From the NCBI RefSeq assembly GCF_000295955.2, contig NZ_ALXE01000001.1, positions 62,001 through 126,000 on the forward strand: a DNA stretch of 64,000 bases, read 5' to 3'. The notes beneath the pieces were generated by a model. It searched no databases and was not told the origin of the DNA. It saw only the letters and a program-made list of their open reading frames with translations. The position numbers were made by a program, and so were the translations under genes. The DNA is from Pantoea sp. A4 (GTDB lineage: Bacteria; Pseudomonadota; Gammaproteobacteria; Enterobacterales; Enterobacteriaceae). Below, one piece after another: positions 1-10,540 of the stretch. Numbering within the stretch: the first letter of the stretch is position 1; each line of letters opens with the position of its first letter.

Positions 1-619
1 ACGCATTACCATTCAGATGGGCAATCTGTGTATTGGCAGGGACGCCGAGAGAAGAGAGCGATTCGCCCGCATAGCGTTCAATTTTCGCTTTGGCATAGAC
101 CGCATCAACGCCGAGGCCGAAGCTAAAGTGTTCATTCAGGCGATAGGCCGTGCTGATATTAAAGTTACCAGTCATGAGATCGGTAGTACCGCCATAAGGC
201 CCAGCGGTATAACCGTTATTATATTCTGTCGCCAGACCATAATTAGAGGTGATTGATGCGCCTATCCACCATTGATCGTTAATCGGCTGCACATAGTGAA
301 TATTCGGCACCCATTGGGTCGGTGCGATATTCTTAGCATCTAAGCTACGACCTGAAGGACTGGTGCCGCTGATATTCACATCGGGATCGATAAATACGGC
401 ACCGATAGAGAATTCAGGGCGATCCATTAAGGCCATGGTCGCGGGGTTGCGGCTGGCTGAGGCGGCGGTATCGCCCATTGCGCCTTCACCGGAGTAGGCG
501 CGGCCTAAGCCTGCGGCAGAAAATTCATTGAGCTGGAAACCGGCTGCCAGCACTTGAGAAGACATTAACGCTACAGCAGCTGCCACGGCTGATTTGATAA
601 AAACGTTTTTTGGGGCCAT
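1..619 (-). CDS. fadL: Long-chain fatty acid outer-membrane transporter FadL (3' part cut off by window edge)
   Basis: Reading the minus strand from the ATG at 619-617 gives about 206 residues that stay open to the window edge. They begin with a signal peptide ([20 protein letters not shown], cleaved near LAAG). The mature start contains [20 protein letters not shown], followed by RNPATMA and [16 protein letters not shown], all hallmarks of the FadL beta-barrel that carries long-chain fatty acids across the outer membrane. The N-terminal GFQLNE segment corresponds to the hatch domain plugging the barrel. The upstream region (620-1013) carries two FadR-like sites and is shared with divergent fadI. 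About half of the protein lies outside the window. Confidence 0.96.
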   Translation of the reverse strand, partial: MAPKNVFIKSAVAAAVALMSSQVLAAGFQLNEFSAAGLGRAYSGEGAMGDTAASASRNPATMALMDRPEFSIGAVFIDPDVNISGTSPSGRSLDAKNIAPTQWVPNIHYVQPINDQWWIGASITSNYGLATEYNNGYTAGPYGGTTDLMTGNFNISTAYRLNEHFSFGLGVDAVYAKAKIERYAGESLSSLGVPANTQIAHLNGNA

Positions 620-696
620 AACCACAACCTCACATAAATTATTATTAGACGGCGCAACAAGGAGGGCGGATTGTAGGGATCACTGATTCACCTACA

Positions 697-733
697 TATC
701 AGACCAGTTAGCGAAGTATAGGTCCGACCTGTG
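697..733 (-). promoter_or_regulatory. Two FadR-like operators upstream of fadL
   Basis: Two sequences resembling the FadR consensus (AACTGGTCNGACCTGTT) lie 78-116 bases upstream of the fadL start. The site at 697-713 reads GCTAACTGGTCTGATAT on the minus strand. The site at 717-733 reads CACAGGTCGGACCTATA on the minus strand. Their centres are 20 bp apart, about two helical turns. E. coli fadL is known to have two FadR sites. Repression relieved by long-chain acyl-CoA is the expected behaviour. The rest of the 394-base fadL-fadI spacer is AT-rich and holds no gene I can support. Confidence 0.7.
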
Positions 734-958
734 TCAATGTTGCAATGATGTTGTTTAAATATTTCTGCCGCGATCAATAAAACGCCCCCGGTTAAACGCT
801 AAAAATTTGATCCAGGCTGCAAAACGCGATTTTCCCGATCATTTTGATCAATCAATAGTGCGGCCGCGCAGACGATCTTAATTAAATGAAAAGCGTGGTA
901 TTTCTCGCACTTTTTTTCACGCGCCATTGGCAGTGAGGCTGCTTGTGGTTAACACTGA

Positions 959-976
959 ATCAGGTCTGACCTCTTT
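959..976 (+). promoter_or_regulatory. FadR-like operator upstream of fadIJ
   Basis: The bases ATCAGGTCTGACCTCTTT contain the GGTCTGACC core of the FadR consensus, 38 bases before the fadI start. This predicts that fadIJ is repressed by FadR together with fadL, as in E. coli. Confidence 0.7.
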
Positions 977-1013
977 GGCAATGATGCCTTAATTCCGCAA
1001 TGCAGGTGACACG

Positions 1014-2324
1014 ATGACAACAGCGCAGCCACTCCGTACCGCGCAGGGTGAACGTATTGCTATCACTCATGGCCTACGCACCCCTTTTTTACGCCAGGCC
1101 ACTGAATTCCACGGTATTCCCGCGCTGGAGCTGGGGAGGATGGTGGTTAGCGAGCTCATGGCGCGCAGTGAGCTACCGGTTGAGGTCATTGAACAGTTGG
1201 TGTTTGGTCAGGTGGTCCAGATGCCAGAGGCACCCAATATTGCGCGTGAGATCGTCCTCAGCAGCGGCTTGAGTGTGCACACCGATGCTTACAGCGTCAG
1301 TCGTGCCTGTGCCACCAGTTTTCAGGCGGTGGCCAACGTGGCGGAAAGCCTGCTGGCCGGGACTATCCGCGCCGGGATTGCCGGGGGAGCAGACTCCTGT
1401 TCCGTCTTGCCGATTGGCGTCAGTAAACCGCTGGCGCGCGCGCTGGTGGATCTGACTAAGGCGCGTAGCCTCGGCAAAAAGTGGCAGGTCCTCAAGCGGC
1501 TGCGACCCAAAGATCTCCTGCCGGTTCCCCCTGCGGTGGCGGAGTACAGCACCGGGCTGCGTATGGGGGATACCGCCGAACAGATGGCGAAAAGCCATGG
1601 CATTACACGTCAGCAGCAGGACAGTCTGGCCCTGCGCTCGCATCAGCGTGCGGCGCAGGCGTGGCAGTCTGGTGTGTTGCAGCAGGAAGTGATGCCGGCT
1701 TTTATTCCTCCCTGGAAGCAGGCGGTAGAAAGGGATAACAACGTCCGTTTTGATGCGCAGGCTGCGGATTATGCACGTTTGCGCCCGGCGTTTGACCGTA
1801 AGCACGGCAGCGTCACTGCCGCCAACAGCACGCCGCTGACCGATGGTGCCGCAGCAGTGATTCTGATGACGGAAGGACGGGCACGAGAACTGGGCATCAC
1901 ACCACTCGGTTATCTGCGCAGTTACGCCTTCAGTGCCATTGACGTCTGGCAGGATATGCTACTCGGCCCGGCCTATGCTTCCCCTCGTGCGCTGGATCGC
2001 GCCGGGATTACCCTGGCTGACTTAACCCTGATTGATATGCATGAAGCCTTTGCTGCGCAAACCCTCGCCAATTTGAACATGTTTCGTGATGAGCGTTTCG
2101 CGCGTGAAGTGCTACATCGTCCGCACGCGTTGGGTGAAGTCAATGAAGAGATTTTCAACGTCCTCGGCGGCTCCATTGCCTACGGACATCCTTTTGCGGC
2201 GACGGGAGCACGAATGATCACCCAAACGCTACACGAGCTCAGAAGGCGCGGTGGCGGGCTAGGGCTGGTTACGGCCTGCGCGGCGGGCGGTTTGGGTGCA
2301 GCTATGGTTCTGGAGGTGGCGTAA
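1014..2324 (+). CDS. fadI: 3-ketoacyl-CoA thiolase FadI (beta subunit of the FadIJ complex)
   Basis: 436 residues, the same length as E. coli FadI. It performs the last, thiolytic step of fatty-acid beta-oxidation, releasing acetyl-CoA, in the complex with FadJ that is important under anaerobic growth. Thiolase landmarks are visible: the nucleophilic Cys99 in [14 protein letters not shown], the HEAFAAQT loop, [16 protein letters not shown] carrying the active-site histidine, and the C-terminal [10 protein letters not shown] loop with the second cysteine. The stop codon overlaps the fadJ start by one base (TAATG), so the two are translationally coupled. A FadR-like site lies just upstream. E. 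coli has yfcZ between fadL and fadI; it is absent here. Confidence 0.97.
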   Translation: MTTAQPLRTAQGERIAITHGLRTPFLRQATEFHGIPALELGRMVVSELMARSELPVEVIEQLVFGQVVQMPEAPNIAREIVLSSGLSVHTDAYSVSRACATSFQAVANVAESLLAGTIRAGIAGGADSCSVLPIGVSKPLARALVDLTKARSLGKKWQVLKRLRPKDLLPVPPAVAEYSTGLRMGDTAEQMAKSHGITRQQQDSLALRSHQRAAQAWQSGVLQQEVMPAFIPPWKQAVERDNNVRFDAQAADYARLRPAFDRKHGSVTAANSTPLTDGAAAVILMTEGRARELGITPLGYLRSYAFSAIDVWQDMLLGPAYASPRALDRAGITLADLTLIDMHEAFAAQTLANLNMFRDERFAREVLHRPHALGEVNEEIFNVLGGSIAYGHPFAATGARMITQTLHELRRRGGGLGLVTACAAGGLGAAMVLEVA

Positions 2325-4450
2325 TGGAGACGACAGGCGCGTTTCAGCTACAGATGCGGCTCGATCACGTGGGCATTATTACCATTAATGTGCCTGGCGA
2401 GAAAATGAATACCCTGCGTGCGGAGTTTGCCGCTGAACTGAACGCGGTGGTGGCCGAGGCGCGTCAGGACCCGCAACTGGCGGGATTAGTGATCGTCTCC
2501 GGTAAAGCCGATAACTTTATTGCCGGTGCCGATATCAGCATGATCGAACGCTGCCAGAGTGCAGAGGAAGCGGAAACTCTGGCGCGTCAGGGACAAGAAG
2601 TGATGGCGGCATTGGCTGCGCTGCCTTTTCCCGTGGTCGCCGCCATTCATGGTGCCTGCCTTGGGGGCGGGCTGGAGTTAGCGCTGGCCTGCGATGCCCG
2701 TATCTGTTCGCTGGATGATAAAACCCGGCTGGGATTGCCAGAAGTCCAGCTCGGCTTGTTGCCAGGATCGGGCGGAACACAGCGCCTGCCAGCGTTGATT
2801 GGCTTACCGCAGGCACTGCCGTTGATCCTGACCGGAAAAACCTTACGCGCCAAACAGGCGCGCAAATTAGGGCTGGTGGATGATGCGGTGCCGCAGTCGA
2901 TTCTGCTCGAAACGGCGGTGCAACGGGTGCTACAGGGTAAACCCGCCTCGCGCCAGTTGGGGTGGCGTGAGCGCCTGTTTACTCTGCCGGGCATTCGTCA
3001 CGGGTTCTTCGCACTGGCACGGCGACAAACTGAGCAAAAAACCCAGGGTAACTATCCCGCCACAGAGCGCATTCTGGCAGTGGTTGCCAGCGGCATTGAA
3101 CACGGCAGTGTGAAAGGCCATGCTGACGAAGCACGCGCTTTTGGTGAACTGGCAATGAGTCGCGAATCCCAGACTCTGCGCGGGATTTTCTTTGCCACTA
3201 CCGCGCTGAAAAAAGAGCAGGGCGCGGAGGAGGTGGGGCCGCTGGAACATATTGGCGTGTTGGGCGGCGGGACCATGGGGGGCGGCATTGCCAGTGTAAC
3301 GGCGCTAAAAGCGGCCTTACCGGTACGTATCAAAGACGTAAGCGTAAACGGTATTAACCACGCGCTGCGCTACAGTTGGGATCTGCTCTCGCGGCAGGTA
3401 CGGCGGCGTCAGATCCGTCCTGCGCAACGTCAGCAGCAGATGGCTCGCCTTTCCGGCAGCACCGACTATCAGGGTTTCAGACATACCGATTTGGTTATTG
3501 AAGCCGTGTTTGAAGATCTGGCACTGAAACAACAGATGGTGCAAGAGGTGGAGCAGCACTGCCAGGCGCATACGGTATTTGCCTCTAATACCTCTTCGCT
3601 GCCGATCGAGGCGATCGCCTCGGGGGCAACCAGACCCGAAAATATCATCGGGCTGCACTACTTTAGCCCGGTGGAAAAAATGCCGCTGGTTGAAGTCATT
3701 CCCCATGCCGGCACATCGGCGAAAACAGTGGCGACGACGCTGGCGCTGGCGCGGCTTCAGGGTAAAACCCCGGTGGTGGTGGCAGATAAAGCCGGGTTTT
3801 ACGTCAACCGTATTCTGACGCCCTACATCAATGAAGCACTGCGCTGTCTGTTAGAAGGTGAGCCGATTGAACATATCGATCGCGCCCTGGTGAAGTTCGG
3901 TTTCCCAGTGGGACCGATTCAGTTGCTGGATGAAGTGGGCATTGACGTCGGCAGTAAAATTTCTCCGATTTTACAGCAGGCGTGGGGCGAGCGTTTTGCG
4001 GCTCCCGCAGTGCTGGAAAAGGTGATTAACGACGGGCGCAAAGGGCGCAAAAATGGCAAGGGCTTCTACTCGTACGGGTCTTCGCGCTGGCCCTTCCAGC
4101 GGAAGAAACCCGATCCGGCTATCTATACGCTACTGGGCGTTCGCGTGACACAACAACAAACAGCCCAGCAGATTGCACAACGCTGCACTATGATGATGTT
4201 AAACGAAGCTGTACGTTGTCTGGATGAGGGGGTGATTGCCAGCCCGCGTGACGGTGATATTGCCGCTGTGTTTGGCATCGGCTTCCCCGCTTTTCTTGGC
4301 GGCCCGTTCCGTTATCTTGACCAACGGGGTGTTGATGACGTGATAGCGAAACTGCGTTATTTCTCTGAGGAATATGGCGAGCGGTTTACCCCCTGTGAAG
4401 GGTTATTAAGCGCTGCTACGACGAAGAAAAAATTTTACATTTCTTCATAA
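2324..4450 (+). CDS. fadJ: Fatty acid oxidation complex alpha subunit FadJ (enoyl-CoA hydratase / 3-hydroxyacyl-CoA dehydrogenase)
   Basis: 708 residues, bifunctional. The N-terminal crotonase domain (about 1-190) shows the oxyanion-hole segment IAGADISM and the catalytic-glutamate region [20 protein letters not shown]. The C-terminal 3-hydroxyacyl-CoA dehydrogenase part starts near residue 305 with the NAD-binding [13 protein letters not shown], followed by the [16 protein letters not shown] catalytic-histidine motif and [11 protein letters not shown]. It hydrates enoyl-CoA and oxidises the 3-hydroxyacyl-CoA that FadI then cleaves. It starts one base inside the fadI stop and is the last gene of the unit. 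A 7-bp hairpin (ATGAGCC/GGCTCAT, 4507-4526) follows the gene but has no clear T-run. Confidence 0.97.
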   Translation: METTGAFQLQMRLDHVGIITINVPGEKMNTLRAEFAAELNAVVAEARQDPQLAGLVIVSGKADNFIAGADISMIERCQSAEEAETLARQGQEVMAALAALPFPVVAAIHGACLGGGLELALACDARICSLDDKTRLGLPEVQLGLLPGSGGTQRLPALIGLPQALPLILTGKTLRAKQARKLGLVDDAVPQSILLETAVQRVLQGKPASRQLGWRERLFTLPGIRHGFFALARRQTEQKTQGNYPATERILAVVASGIEHGSVKGHADEARAFGELAMSRESQTLRGIFFATTALKKEQGAEEVGPLEHIGVLGGGTMGGGIASVTALKAALPVRIKDVSVNGINHALRYSWDLLSRQVRRRQIRPAQRQQQMARLSGSTDYQGFRHTDLVIEAVFEDLALKQQMVQEVEQHCQAHTVFASNTSSLPIEAIASGATRPENIIGLHYFSPVEKMPLVEVIPHAGTSAKTVATTLALARLQGKTPVVVADKAGFYVNRILTPYINEALRCLLEGEPIEHIDRALVKFGFPVGPIQLLDEVGIDVGSKISPILQQAWGERFAAPAVLEKVINDGRKGRKNGKGFYSYGSSRWPFQRKKPDPAIYTLLGVRVTQQQTAQQIAQRCTMMMLNEAVRCLDEGVIASPRDGDIAAVFGIGFPAFLGGPFRYLDQRGVDDVIAKLRYFSEEYGERFTPCEGLLSAATTKKKFYISS

Positions 4451-4547
4451 ACAGAAATGGCCTTACTGATTCAGTGTGTTAGCGGTGAGTGGCGGTGATG
4501 AAAGCGATGAGCCACGTCAGGCTCATGCCTATTTAATAAACAACCGG

Positions 4548-4577
4548 TTGACTCTACTTCGGGCATTGGGGTAAAAC
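4548..4577 (+). promoter_or_regulatory. Possible sigma-70 promoter of sixA
   Basis: TTGACT (4548-4553) and TAAAAC (4572-4577) are separated by 18 bases and lie about 75 bases before the sixA start. This is the best -35/-10 pair I see in the fadJ-sixA spacer. It rests on consensus similarity alone. Confidence 0.4.
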
Positions 4578-4650
4578 ACAGCGTTCATTCCCGGAATGAC
4601 CTGTCAGTAACCTCAGTTTCTGACAATTCGATCAACAACAGCGGTGCTTT

Positions 4651-5133
4651 ATGCAAGTTTTTATCATGCGTCACGGTGATGCGGCCCTGGAAGCAGCAAG
4701 CGATTCAGTTCGGCCCCTGACCCTTTGCGGATGTGATGAATCACGCCAGATGGCTGCCTGGCTTAACAGCCAGTCACCCGATATTGAACGGGTGCTTGTC
4801 AGCCCCTATTTGCGCGCGCAGCAGACGCTGCAAACCGTGCGCGAAGCACTGGATCTGCCTGAACGGCAGGAAGTGCTGGCGGAACTGACGCCCGGCGGCG
4901 ATCCTGGCCTGGTGGGCTGCTACCTGCAGGCATTAGCCGGAGAAGGCGTTAAATCGGTACTGGTGATCTCTCACCTGCCGTTAGTGGGCTATCTGGTATC
5001 GGAGCTTTGCCCGCAGGAGACGCCGCCGATGTTTGCGACCTCAGCGATTGCCTGCATCAACTTCGATGCGATCAGCGGAGAAGGCAAATTGCAGTGGCAG
5101 GTTAGCCCGGCTAAGCTGGCGAAAGCGATGTAA
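4651..5133 (+). CDS. sixA: Phosphohistidine phosphatase SixA
   Basis: 160 residues. The N-terminus MQVFIMRHGDAAL has the RHG motif of the histidine-phosphatase superfamily, with His8 as the expected nucleophile. A second motif, VISHLPLVGYL, supplies the other catalytic histidine. SixA removes phosphate from histidine in the Hpt domain of ArcB and from nitrogen-PTS components in E. coli. Its position between fadJ and smrB is as in E. coli. It converges on smrB with a 7-base gap. Confidence 0.95.
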   Translation: MQVFIMRHGDAALEAASDSVRPLTLCGCDESRQMAAWLNSQSPDIERVLVSPYLRAQQTLQTVREALDLPERQEVLAELTPGGDPGLVGCYLQALAGEGVKSVLVISHLPLVGYLVSELCPQETPPMFATSAIACINFDAISGEGKLQWQVSPAKLAKAM

Positions 5134-5140
5134 TTCTGCG

Positions 5141-5689
5141 TTATGGCAACTCAGGCGGTTGCCACTCTTCCACTTCAACCAGCACCAGCAGCGCAGCATC
5201 ACCACCAAACTCTTTGGGGGCCTGATGAAACGCCATCACCCACGGGTGCTGCGCCAGCCACAGCGGTGTCTGCTGCTTCAAAATATGTTTGCCATGTCCG
5301 GTCATCACGCTGGCGCAGAACAGGTGTTCGCGGCGGCAAGCGGCAATGAGCGCTCCCAATTCCTGCTTTGCCTGTAGCTGCGTCAGACCGTGCAGATCGA
5401 GAAAAATTTCGGGTGAAAAGTCACCGCGACGGAGTTTTTTGAGCTCATAGTGGCTGACATCGGCACGGACATACCGCATTGGCCCTTCCGTGGCTAGCCG
5501 TGGCTGAAACTCATCAGAAAAGTAGTGGCTGTTATCCGCCTGCTCAGAAAGCAGGCGCTTTAATGGCACTTCGCGGGTTTTTACCCCAGGTTTATGGACA
5601 ATCGTATCCTGCTTAATCTCCCGAGTGCCGCTCATCAGTTGGCGAAACAGCGATTTATCGTCCTGGCTCAGTGGTTGTTTTTTGCTCAT
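5141..5689 (-). CDS. smrB: Ribosome rescue endonuclease SmrB
   Basis: 182 residues on the minus strand, start [15 protein letters not shown]. The C-terminal Smr domain shows [15 protein letters not shown] (the DLHG motif) and TGHGKHIL (the GHG motif). SmrB cleaves mRNA at the interface of collided ribosomes in E. coli, which triggers tmRNA rescue. The N-terminal extension before the Smr domain, including the [21 protein letters not shown] region, matches YfcN/SmrB rather than MutS2-type Smr proteins. It is divergent from prmB and convergent with sixA, as in E. coli. Confidence 0.95.
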   Translation of the reverse strand: MSKKQPLSQDDKSLFRQLMSGTREIKQDTIVHKPGVKTREVPLKRLLSEQADNSHYFSDEFQPRLATEGPMRYVRADVSHYELKKLRRGDFSPEIFLDLHGLTQLQAKQELGALIAACRREHLFCASVMTGHGKHILKQQTPLWLAQHPWVMAFHQAPKEFGGDAALLVLVEVEEWQPPELP

Positions 5690-5850
5690 TTCGGGCTAAC
5701 TTATGGCTGCGAAGAGAAAGAGGGCGTTACCTTACCGTTATCCGCAGGGCAAAGTCAGCTTTTTCACACCGCCACGCTGAATTATCGCCAACTTCGTGGC
5801 AAACTATCGGCCGATTTAAGTGATTAGCAAAAGGGCCTGCGGAGGGCTAC

Positions 5851-6783
5851 GTGGACAAAATTTTCGTCGATGAGGCAGTGAGCGAGCTGCACACCATTCA
5901 GGACATGCTGCGTTGGGCAGTCAGTCGCTTCTCAGCTGCCGGGATCTGGTACGGTCACGGCACCGACAATCCATGGGATGAAGCCGTGCAACTGGTGCTG
6001 CCAAGCCTGTGGTTGCCGCTCGACATTCCGGAAGATATGCGTCACGCCCGTCTGACTTCTAGTGAGCGCCAGCGTATTGTTGAACGTGTGATTCGTCGTG
6101 TGAACGAGCGTGTTCCGGTCGCCTATCTGACCAACAAAGCCTGGTTCTGTGGCCACGAGTTTTATGTGGATGAGCGCGTACTGGTCCCGCGTTCACCGAT
6201 TGGCGAACTGATTGAGAACCGCTTTGCCGGTCTGATTCCACACGCGCCAGAGCATATTCTGGATATGTGTACCGGCAGCGGCTGTATCGCCATCGCCTGT
6301 GCCTATGCTTTCCCGGAAGCGCAAGTTGATGCCGTGGATATCTCCACCGATGCACTGGCTGTGGCCGAGCAAAACATTGAAGAACATGGTTTAATCCACC
6401 ATGTTACCCCTCAGCGTGCCGATCTGTTCCGCCAACTGCCAGCGGTACAATATGACCTGATCGTCACCAATCCACCTTATGTGGATGAAGAGGATATGGA
6501 CGATCTGCCAAACGAGTATCGTCACGAGCCAGAACTTGGCCTGGCGGCGGGCAGTGATGGCCTGAAGCTGGTGCGCCGTATTCTTGCCTGCGCCCCGGAT
6601 TATCTGACCGCAGAAGGCGTGCTGATTTGTGAAGTCGGTAACAGCATGGTGCATATGATGGATCAATATCCCGATGTGCCTTTCACCTGGCTGGAGTTCG
6701 ATAACGGCGGCGACGGCGTATTTATGCTGACGCGCGATCAGATCGTCGCTGCGCAACACCATTTCTCTGTATATAAAGACTGA
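5851..6783 (+). CDS. prmB: 50S ribosomal protein L3 N5-glutamine methyltransferase PrmB
   Basis: 310 residues. I use the GTG start at 5851, preceded by GGAGG at 5840-5844. PrmB methylates the side-chain nitrogen of a glutamine in ribosomal protein L3, using S-adenosylmethionine. The SAM-binding motif [20 protein letters not shown] and the substrate-binding [17 protein letters not shown] (NPPY of amide-N methyltransferases) are both present. The EDMDDLP extension after NPPY separates it from the release-factor enzyme PrmC. It is first in a same-strand run prmB-aroC-mepA-yfcA-epmC-yfcL. Confidence 0.95.
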   Translation: MDKIFVDEAVSELHTIQDMLRWAVSRFSAAGIWYGHGTDNPWDEAVQLVLPSLWLPLDIPEDMRHARLTSSERQRIVERVIRRVNERVPVAYLTNKAWFCGHEFYVDERVLVPRSPIGELIENRFAGLIPHAPEHILDMCTGSGCIAIACAYAFPEAQVDAVDISTDALAVAEQNIEEHGLIHHVTPQRADLFRQLPAVQYDLIVTNPPYVDEEDMDDLPNEYRHEPELGLAAGSDGLKLVRRILACAPDYLTAEGVLICEVGNSMVHMMDQYPDVPFTWLEFDNGGDGVFMLTRDQIVAAQHHFSVYKD

Positions 6784-6827
6784 CTGACGGGCGCTGGCTC
6801 GCCCGCTTCACCGAACAAGGAACCACC

Positions 6828-7913
6828 ATGGCCGGAAACAGCATCGGGCAACTTTTTCGAGTAACTACCTTTGGCGAATCCCACGGCATAGCCCTGGGCT
6901 GTATTGTGGATGGCGTGCCGCCGGGCATTCCATTGACTGAATCGGATATCCAGCACGATCTGGACCGTCGTCGTCCTGGCACTTCGCGCTACACCACCCA
7001 ACGCCGCGAGCCGGATCAGGTGAAAATCCTCTCTGGTGTGTTTGAAGGCGTGACCACCGGCACCAGCATTGGCCTGCTGATCGAAAATACCGATCAGCGT
7101 TCGCAGGACTACGGCGCGATTAAAGATCTGTTCCGTCCAGGCCACGCCGATTACACCTACGAACAGAAATATGGCCTGCGCGATTACCGTGGCGGTGGCC
7201 GTTCATCTGCCCGTGAAACCGCGATGCGCGTGGCGGCCGGTGCCATTGCGAAAAAGTACCTGCAAATGAAACACGGCATTGTCGTGCGCGGCTACCTGGC
7301 ACAGATTGGTGATGTGGCCTGTGAGTTGAAAGACTGGAGCATCGTGGAGGAGAACCCGTTCTTCTGCCCGGATGCCAGCAAGCTGGAAGCATTGGACGAA
7401 CTGATGCGCGGCCTGAAGAAAGAGGGCGATTCTATTGGCGCGAAAGTCACTGTGATGGCCGAAAATGTGCCACCAGGACTGGGTGAGCCGGTGTTTGATC
7501 GTCTCGATGCTGATTTGGCCCATGCCTTGATGAGCATCAATGCGGTAAAAGGCGTGGAAATCGGTGACGGTTTTGCCGTGGTCAGTCAGCGTGGCAGCCA
7601 GCATCGTGATGAGATCCGCGCGAACGGTTTCCAGAGCAACCATGCGGGCGGTATTTTGGGTGGCATCAGCAGCGGCCAGACCATCAGCGCTAACCTGGCG
7701 ATGAAACCGACGTCCAGTATCACGGTTCCGGGCAACACTCTGACGCGTGAAGGCGAAGAAGTAGAGATGATCACCAAAGGTCGTCACGATCCTTGCGTCG
7801 GCATTCGTGCTGTTCCCATCGCCGAAGCGATGATGGCGATTGTGTTAATGGATCACCTGCTGCGCCAGCGTGGGCAGTGCGGTGATGTTCAGACAACGCT
7901 GCCACGCTGGTAA
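6828..7913 (+). CDS. aroC: Chorismate synthase AroC
   Basis: 361 residues, the usual length. It makes chorismate from 5-enolpyruvylshikimate-3-phosphate using reduced FMN, the last common step of aromatic amino-acid, folate and quinone synthesis. The family signatures are [18 protein letters not shown] near the N-terminus, [20 protein letters not shown], and [17 protein letters not shown]. The RBS AAGGAA lies 6 bases before the ATG. It follows prmB by 44 bases and precedes mepA by 4 bases, which suggests co-transcription. Confidence 0.98.
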   Translation: MAGNSIGQLFRVTTFGESHGIALGCIVDGVPPGIPLTESDIQHDLDRRRPGTSRYTTQRREPDQVKILSGVFEGVTTGTSIGLLIENTDQRSQDYGAIKDLFRPGHADYTYEQKYGLRDYRGGGRSSARETAMRVAAGAIAKKYLQMKHGIVVRGYLAQIGDVACELKDWSIVEENPFFCPDASKLEALDELMRGLKKEGDSIGAKVTVMAENVPPGLGEPVFDRLDADLAHALMSINAVKGVEIGDGFAVVSQRGSQHRDEIRANGFQSNHAGGILGGISSGQTISANLAMKPTSSITVPGNTLTREGEEVEMITKGRHDPCVGIRAVPIAEAMMAIVLMDHLLRQRGQCGDVQTTLPRW

Positions 7914-7917
7914 CGCC

Positions 7918-8742
7918 ATGAAACGTCTGCTTCTTTCCCTGATGGCGCTGCTGGCTAGCAGCGCAGCCCTGGCGGCAACGCCGTGGCAACAGATCCATCA
8001 ACCGATTGCGGGACAGCCGCAGTCGATTGGCAGTTTTGCCAATGGCTGTATTGTTGGCGCGCAAGCGTTACCGCTCAACTCACCGGATTATCAGGTGATG
8101 CGTCCGGATCAACGCCGCTATTTCGGTCACCCTGAGCTATTGGCGTTTATTCAACGCCTTAGTCAGCGTGCCGCACAGCAGCAACTGGGCAATGTGTTGA
8201 TTGGGGATATGGGAATGGCCGCAGGCGGGCGTTTTAGCAGTGGTCACGCCAGCCACCAAACGGGGCTGGATGTCGATATCTGGCTACAGCTACCGAAACA
8301 GCGCTGGAGCGCACAGCAGTTGCTGAAACCTCAGCCGCTGGATCTGGTGGCGGCAGATGGCAAAAATATCGTCGCACGTCACTGGCAGCCCCAGGTGTTC
8401 AGCCTGATTAAGCTCGCCGCAGAAGACCGCGACGTCACACGTATTTTCGTCAATCCGGCTATTAAGCAGCAGCTGTGCCGTGAAGCGGGTAGCGATCGGG
8501 CGTGGTTAAACAAAGTGCGTCCGTGGTTTGCGCACCGGGCGCACATGCACGTCCGGCTGCGTTGTCCGGTTGGCAGCAGCGAATGTCAGGATCAGCCAGC
8601 ACCACCCGCTGGCGATGGCTGTGGGGCAGAATTGCAAAGCTGGTTCCTGCCAAAGCAGCCGGACACTATTCCGCGATCTAAACCGCTCCCACCGCCGCTG
8701 CCTGCGTCTTGTCAGGTATTGCTGGATAAACATTTACTGTAA
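7918..8742 (+). CDS. mepA: Penicillin-insensitive murein DD-endopeptidase MepA
   Basis: 274 residues from the ATG at 7918. A longer in-frame start at 7870 lies inside aroC and is rejected, because a signal peptide ([19 protein letters not shown]) begins exactly at 7918 and the resulting length equals E. coli MepA. It is a periplasmic LAS-family zinc peptidase that cuts D-Ala-meso-DAP cross-links in peptidoglycan. Zinc ligands sit in [20 protein letters not shown] (H-x6-D type) and in the [12 protein letters not shown] segment. Several cysteines toward the C-terminus fit disulfides in the periplasm. Confidence 0.95.
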   Translation: MKRLLLSLMALLASSAALAATPWQQIHQPIAGQPQSIGSFANGCIVGAQALPLNSPDYQVMRPDQRRYFGHPELLAFIQRLSQRAAQQQLGNVLIGDMGMAAGGRFSSGHASHQTGLDVDIWLQLPKQRWSAQQLLKPQPLDLVAADGKNIVARHWQPQVFSLIKLAAEDRDVTRIFVNPAIKQQLCREAGSDRAWLNKVRPWFAHRAHMHVRLRCPVGSSECQDQPAPPAGDGCGAELQSWFLPKQPDTIPRSKPLPPPLPASCQVLLDKHLL

Positions 8743-8750
8743 GGATCTCC

Positions 8751-9548
8751 ATGGAGTGGTTTGTTGTCAGCCCGTTAGTGGTGGTGGCGCTGTTTTTTGT
8801 GGCGCTGGCCGCCGCGTTTATTGATTCAATTGCGGGCGGTGGAGGATTGCTTACGGTGCCAGCGCTGTTAGCGGCGGGCCTCTCCCCGGCGCAGGCACTG
8901 GCAACCAATAAGTTGCAGTCCGTAGGCGGCTCTTTCTCGGCCAGCCTCTATTTTGTTCGCCGTGGGGCGGTCAAGCTGCGTGAACAGCGATTAAATATCG
9001 CGATGACCTTTATTGGGGCAATCATCGGCACGCTGACCATTCAGCACCTGCGGGCGGATGTGTTGCGTCAGATCTTGCCGCTGTTCATCATCAGTATTGG
9101 CCTGTGGTTTTTACTGATGCCCCGTCTGGGAGAAGAGGATCGCGAGCGCCGTCTGTACGGCTTACCCTTTGCTCTGATTGGCGGTGGCTGCGTCGGTTTT
9201 TATGACGGTTTCTTTGGCCCCGGTGCGGGTTCATTTTATGCGCTCGGCTTTGTCACCCTGTGTGGCTACAACCTGGCGAAAGCCACCGCCCATGCGAAAG
9301 TGCTGAATTTCACCTCCAATTTCAGCAGCCTGCTGTTCTTTATTTTGGGCGGGAAACTGGTGTGGGGCACTGGCTTGGTGATGCTGGTTGGCGCATTTTG
9401 CGGAGCCAGACTCGGCGCACGCCTTGTCCTGAGCCGTGGTCAGCAGTTGATTCGTCCGATGGTGGTGGTGGTCTCGGTGGTGATGAGTGCCAAGCTACTG
9501 TGGGATGGACACGGCACCGCTATCCTCGCCTGGTTCTCTGGCCTGTAA
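8751..9548 (+). CDS. yfcA: TSUP-family membrane transporter YfcA
   Basis: 265 residues, strongly hydrophobic, with about eight predicted membrane segments in two homologous halves. Both halves contain the glycine-rich family motif (DSIAGGGGLLTVPALL near residue 27 and YDGFFGPGAGSFYALGFV near 147). The family (TSUP/TauE/SafE) transports small anions and organosulfur compounds in other bacteria. The substrate of YfcA itself is not established. The gene starts 8 bases after mepA, in the same run as its E. coli counterpart. Confidence 0.9.
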   Translation: MEWFVVSPLVVVALFFVALAAAFIDSIAGGGGLLTVPALLAAGLSPAQALATNKLQSVGGSFSASLYFVRRGAVKLREQRLNIAMTFIGAIIGTLTIQHLRADVLRQILPLFIISIGLWFLLMPRLGEEDRERRLYGLPFALIGGGCVGFYDGFFGPGAGSFYALGFVTLCGYNLAKATAHAKVLNFTSNFSSLLFFILGGKLVWGTGLVMLVGAFCGARLGARLVLSRGQQLIRPMVVVVSVVMSAKLLWDGHGTAILAWFSGL

Positions 9549-9614
9549 AATCCTGCTCGTCACAGCGGGCGTCTGATGCGACAATGACGCCCACTTTTTT
9601 TGCCTGAAATGACC

Positions 9615-10160
9615 ATGACCACTACGCACCATTACGACCAGCTGACTGCGCTGTTTGACGGATGCTTCAGCGACGATTTCAACACCCGCCTGATCAAAGG
9701 CGATGATGAGCCGATCTATCTGCCCGCTGATGACACTTCTCCCTGGCATCGCATTGTGTTTGCACATGGCTTTTATGCCAGTGCGCTGCATGAGATTTCG
9801 CACTGGTGCATCGCAGGTGAAGCGCGGCGTAAGTTGGTAGATTTTGGTTACTGGTACTGCCCGGACGGGCGCGATGCCAGTACACAGCAGCAGTTTGAAG
9901 CCGCCGAAATTAAACCTCAGGCGTTGGAATGGATGTTTTGCGTTGCCGCAGGCTTTCCCTTCAATGTAAGTTGTGACAATCTCGACGGAGACTGTGAGCC
10001 CGATCGCATCGCTTTCCAGCGTAAAGTGCAAACGCAAGTGATGACTTATCTGGAAAATGGCATTCCCACTCGCCCGGCGCGTTTTATCGCGGCGTTAACG
10101 GACTATTACGGCACCCCTCCGCTCCATGCGGCACAGTTTCCCTGGCCGGAAGACCTGTGA
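9615..10160 (+). CDS. epmC: Elongation factor P hydroxylase EpmC (YfcM)
   Basis: 181 residues from the ATG at 9615 (MTTTHHYDQL). In-frame starts at 9600 (TTG) and 9609 (ATG) are possible, but 9615 best matches the remembered E. coli N-terminus and no start has a strong RBS. EpmC hydroxylates the beta-lysylated lysine of elongation factor P, the last step of the EpmA/EpmB/EpmC modification. The metal-binding HEISHWC motif (HExxH) and the conserved DFGYWYCPDGRDA and CVAAGFPFNVSCDNL segments are visible. epmA and epmB are not in this window. Confidence 0.93.
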   Translation: MTTTHHYDQLTALFDGCFSDDFNTRLIKGDDEPIYLPADDTSPWHRIVFAHGFYASALHEISHWCIAGEARRKLVDFGYWYCPDGRDASTQQQFEAAEIKPQALEWMFCVAAGFPFNVSCDNLDGDCEPDRIAFQRKVQTQVMTYLENGIPTRPARFIAALTDYYGTPPLHAAQFPWPEDL

Positions 10161-10193
10161 AGTGGGAAGCATGATGACAACTGAGGATTTGAA

Positions 10194-10475
10194 ATGATCG
10201 CTGAATTCGAAACGCGCATTTTGGCGCTGATTGACGATATGGTTGACCACGCAAGTGATGATGAGTTGTTTGCGGGGGGCTATCTGCGTGGACATCTGAC
10301 CGTTTCTGTCGCGGAAGTTGAGCAAACGAACGATCATAGCGCCGAAGCATTACAGTTTCATGTTACCAATAGTCTGCAAAAAGCGATTGCTGCGGGTGAA
10401 CTTTCGCCACGCGATCAGGCGCTGGTGATTGGGATGTGGGAAAGTCTCTTCCAGCAGGCGCGTCAGTCCGCCTGA
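10194..10475 (+). CDS. yfcL: YfcL family protein
   Basis: 93 residues, acidic, probably helical, very close to E. coli YfcL (shared [24 protein letters not shown] N-terminal half and the [12 protein letters not shown] stretch). No function is established for the family. It follows epmC by 33 bases and ends the prmB-to-yfcL run. A hairpin with a T-run follows at 10513-10537. Confidence 0.92.
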   Translation: MIAEFETRILALIDDMVDHASDDELFAGGYLRGHLTVSVAEVEQTNDHSAEALQFHVTNSLQKAIAAGELSPRDQALVIGMWESLFQQARQSA

Positions 10476-10512
10476 TGGCTCACTGGCCCTGCAACCACGG
10501 GGCCAGAGGCTT

Positions 10513-10537
10513 AGCGTGCAAGGGCTTGCACGCTTTT
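10513..10537 (+). terminator. Rho-independent terminator after yfcL
   Basis: AGCGTGCAA (10513-10521) and TTGCACGCT (10526-10534) form a perfect 9-bp stem with a GGGC loop, followed by TTT. It lies between yfcL and the convergent mnmC. A second weaker stem (CTGGCCC/GGGCCAG) sits just upstream. Confidence 0.75.
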
Positions 10538-10540
10538 CGG

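Noticed and set aside
5594..5827. Plus-strand frame opposite smrB
   Set aside because: It is antisense to the conserved N-terminal half of smrB and lacks any recognisable product.
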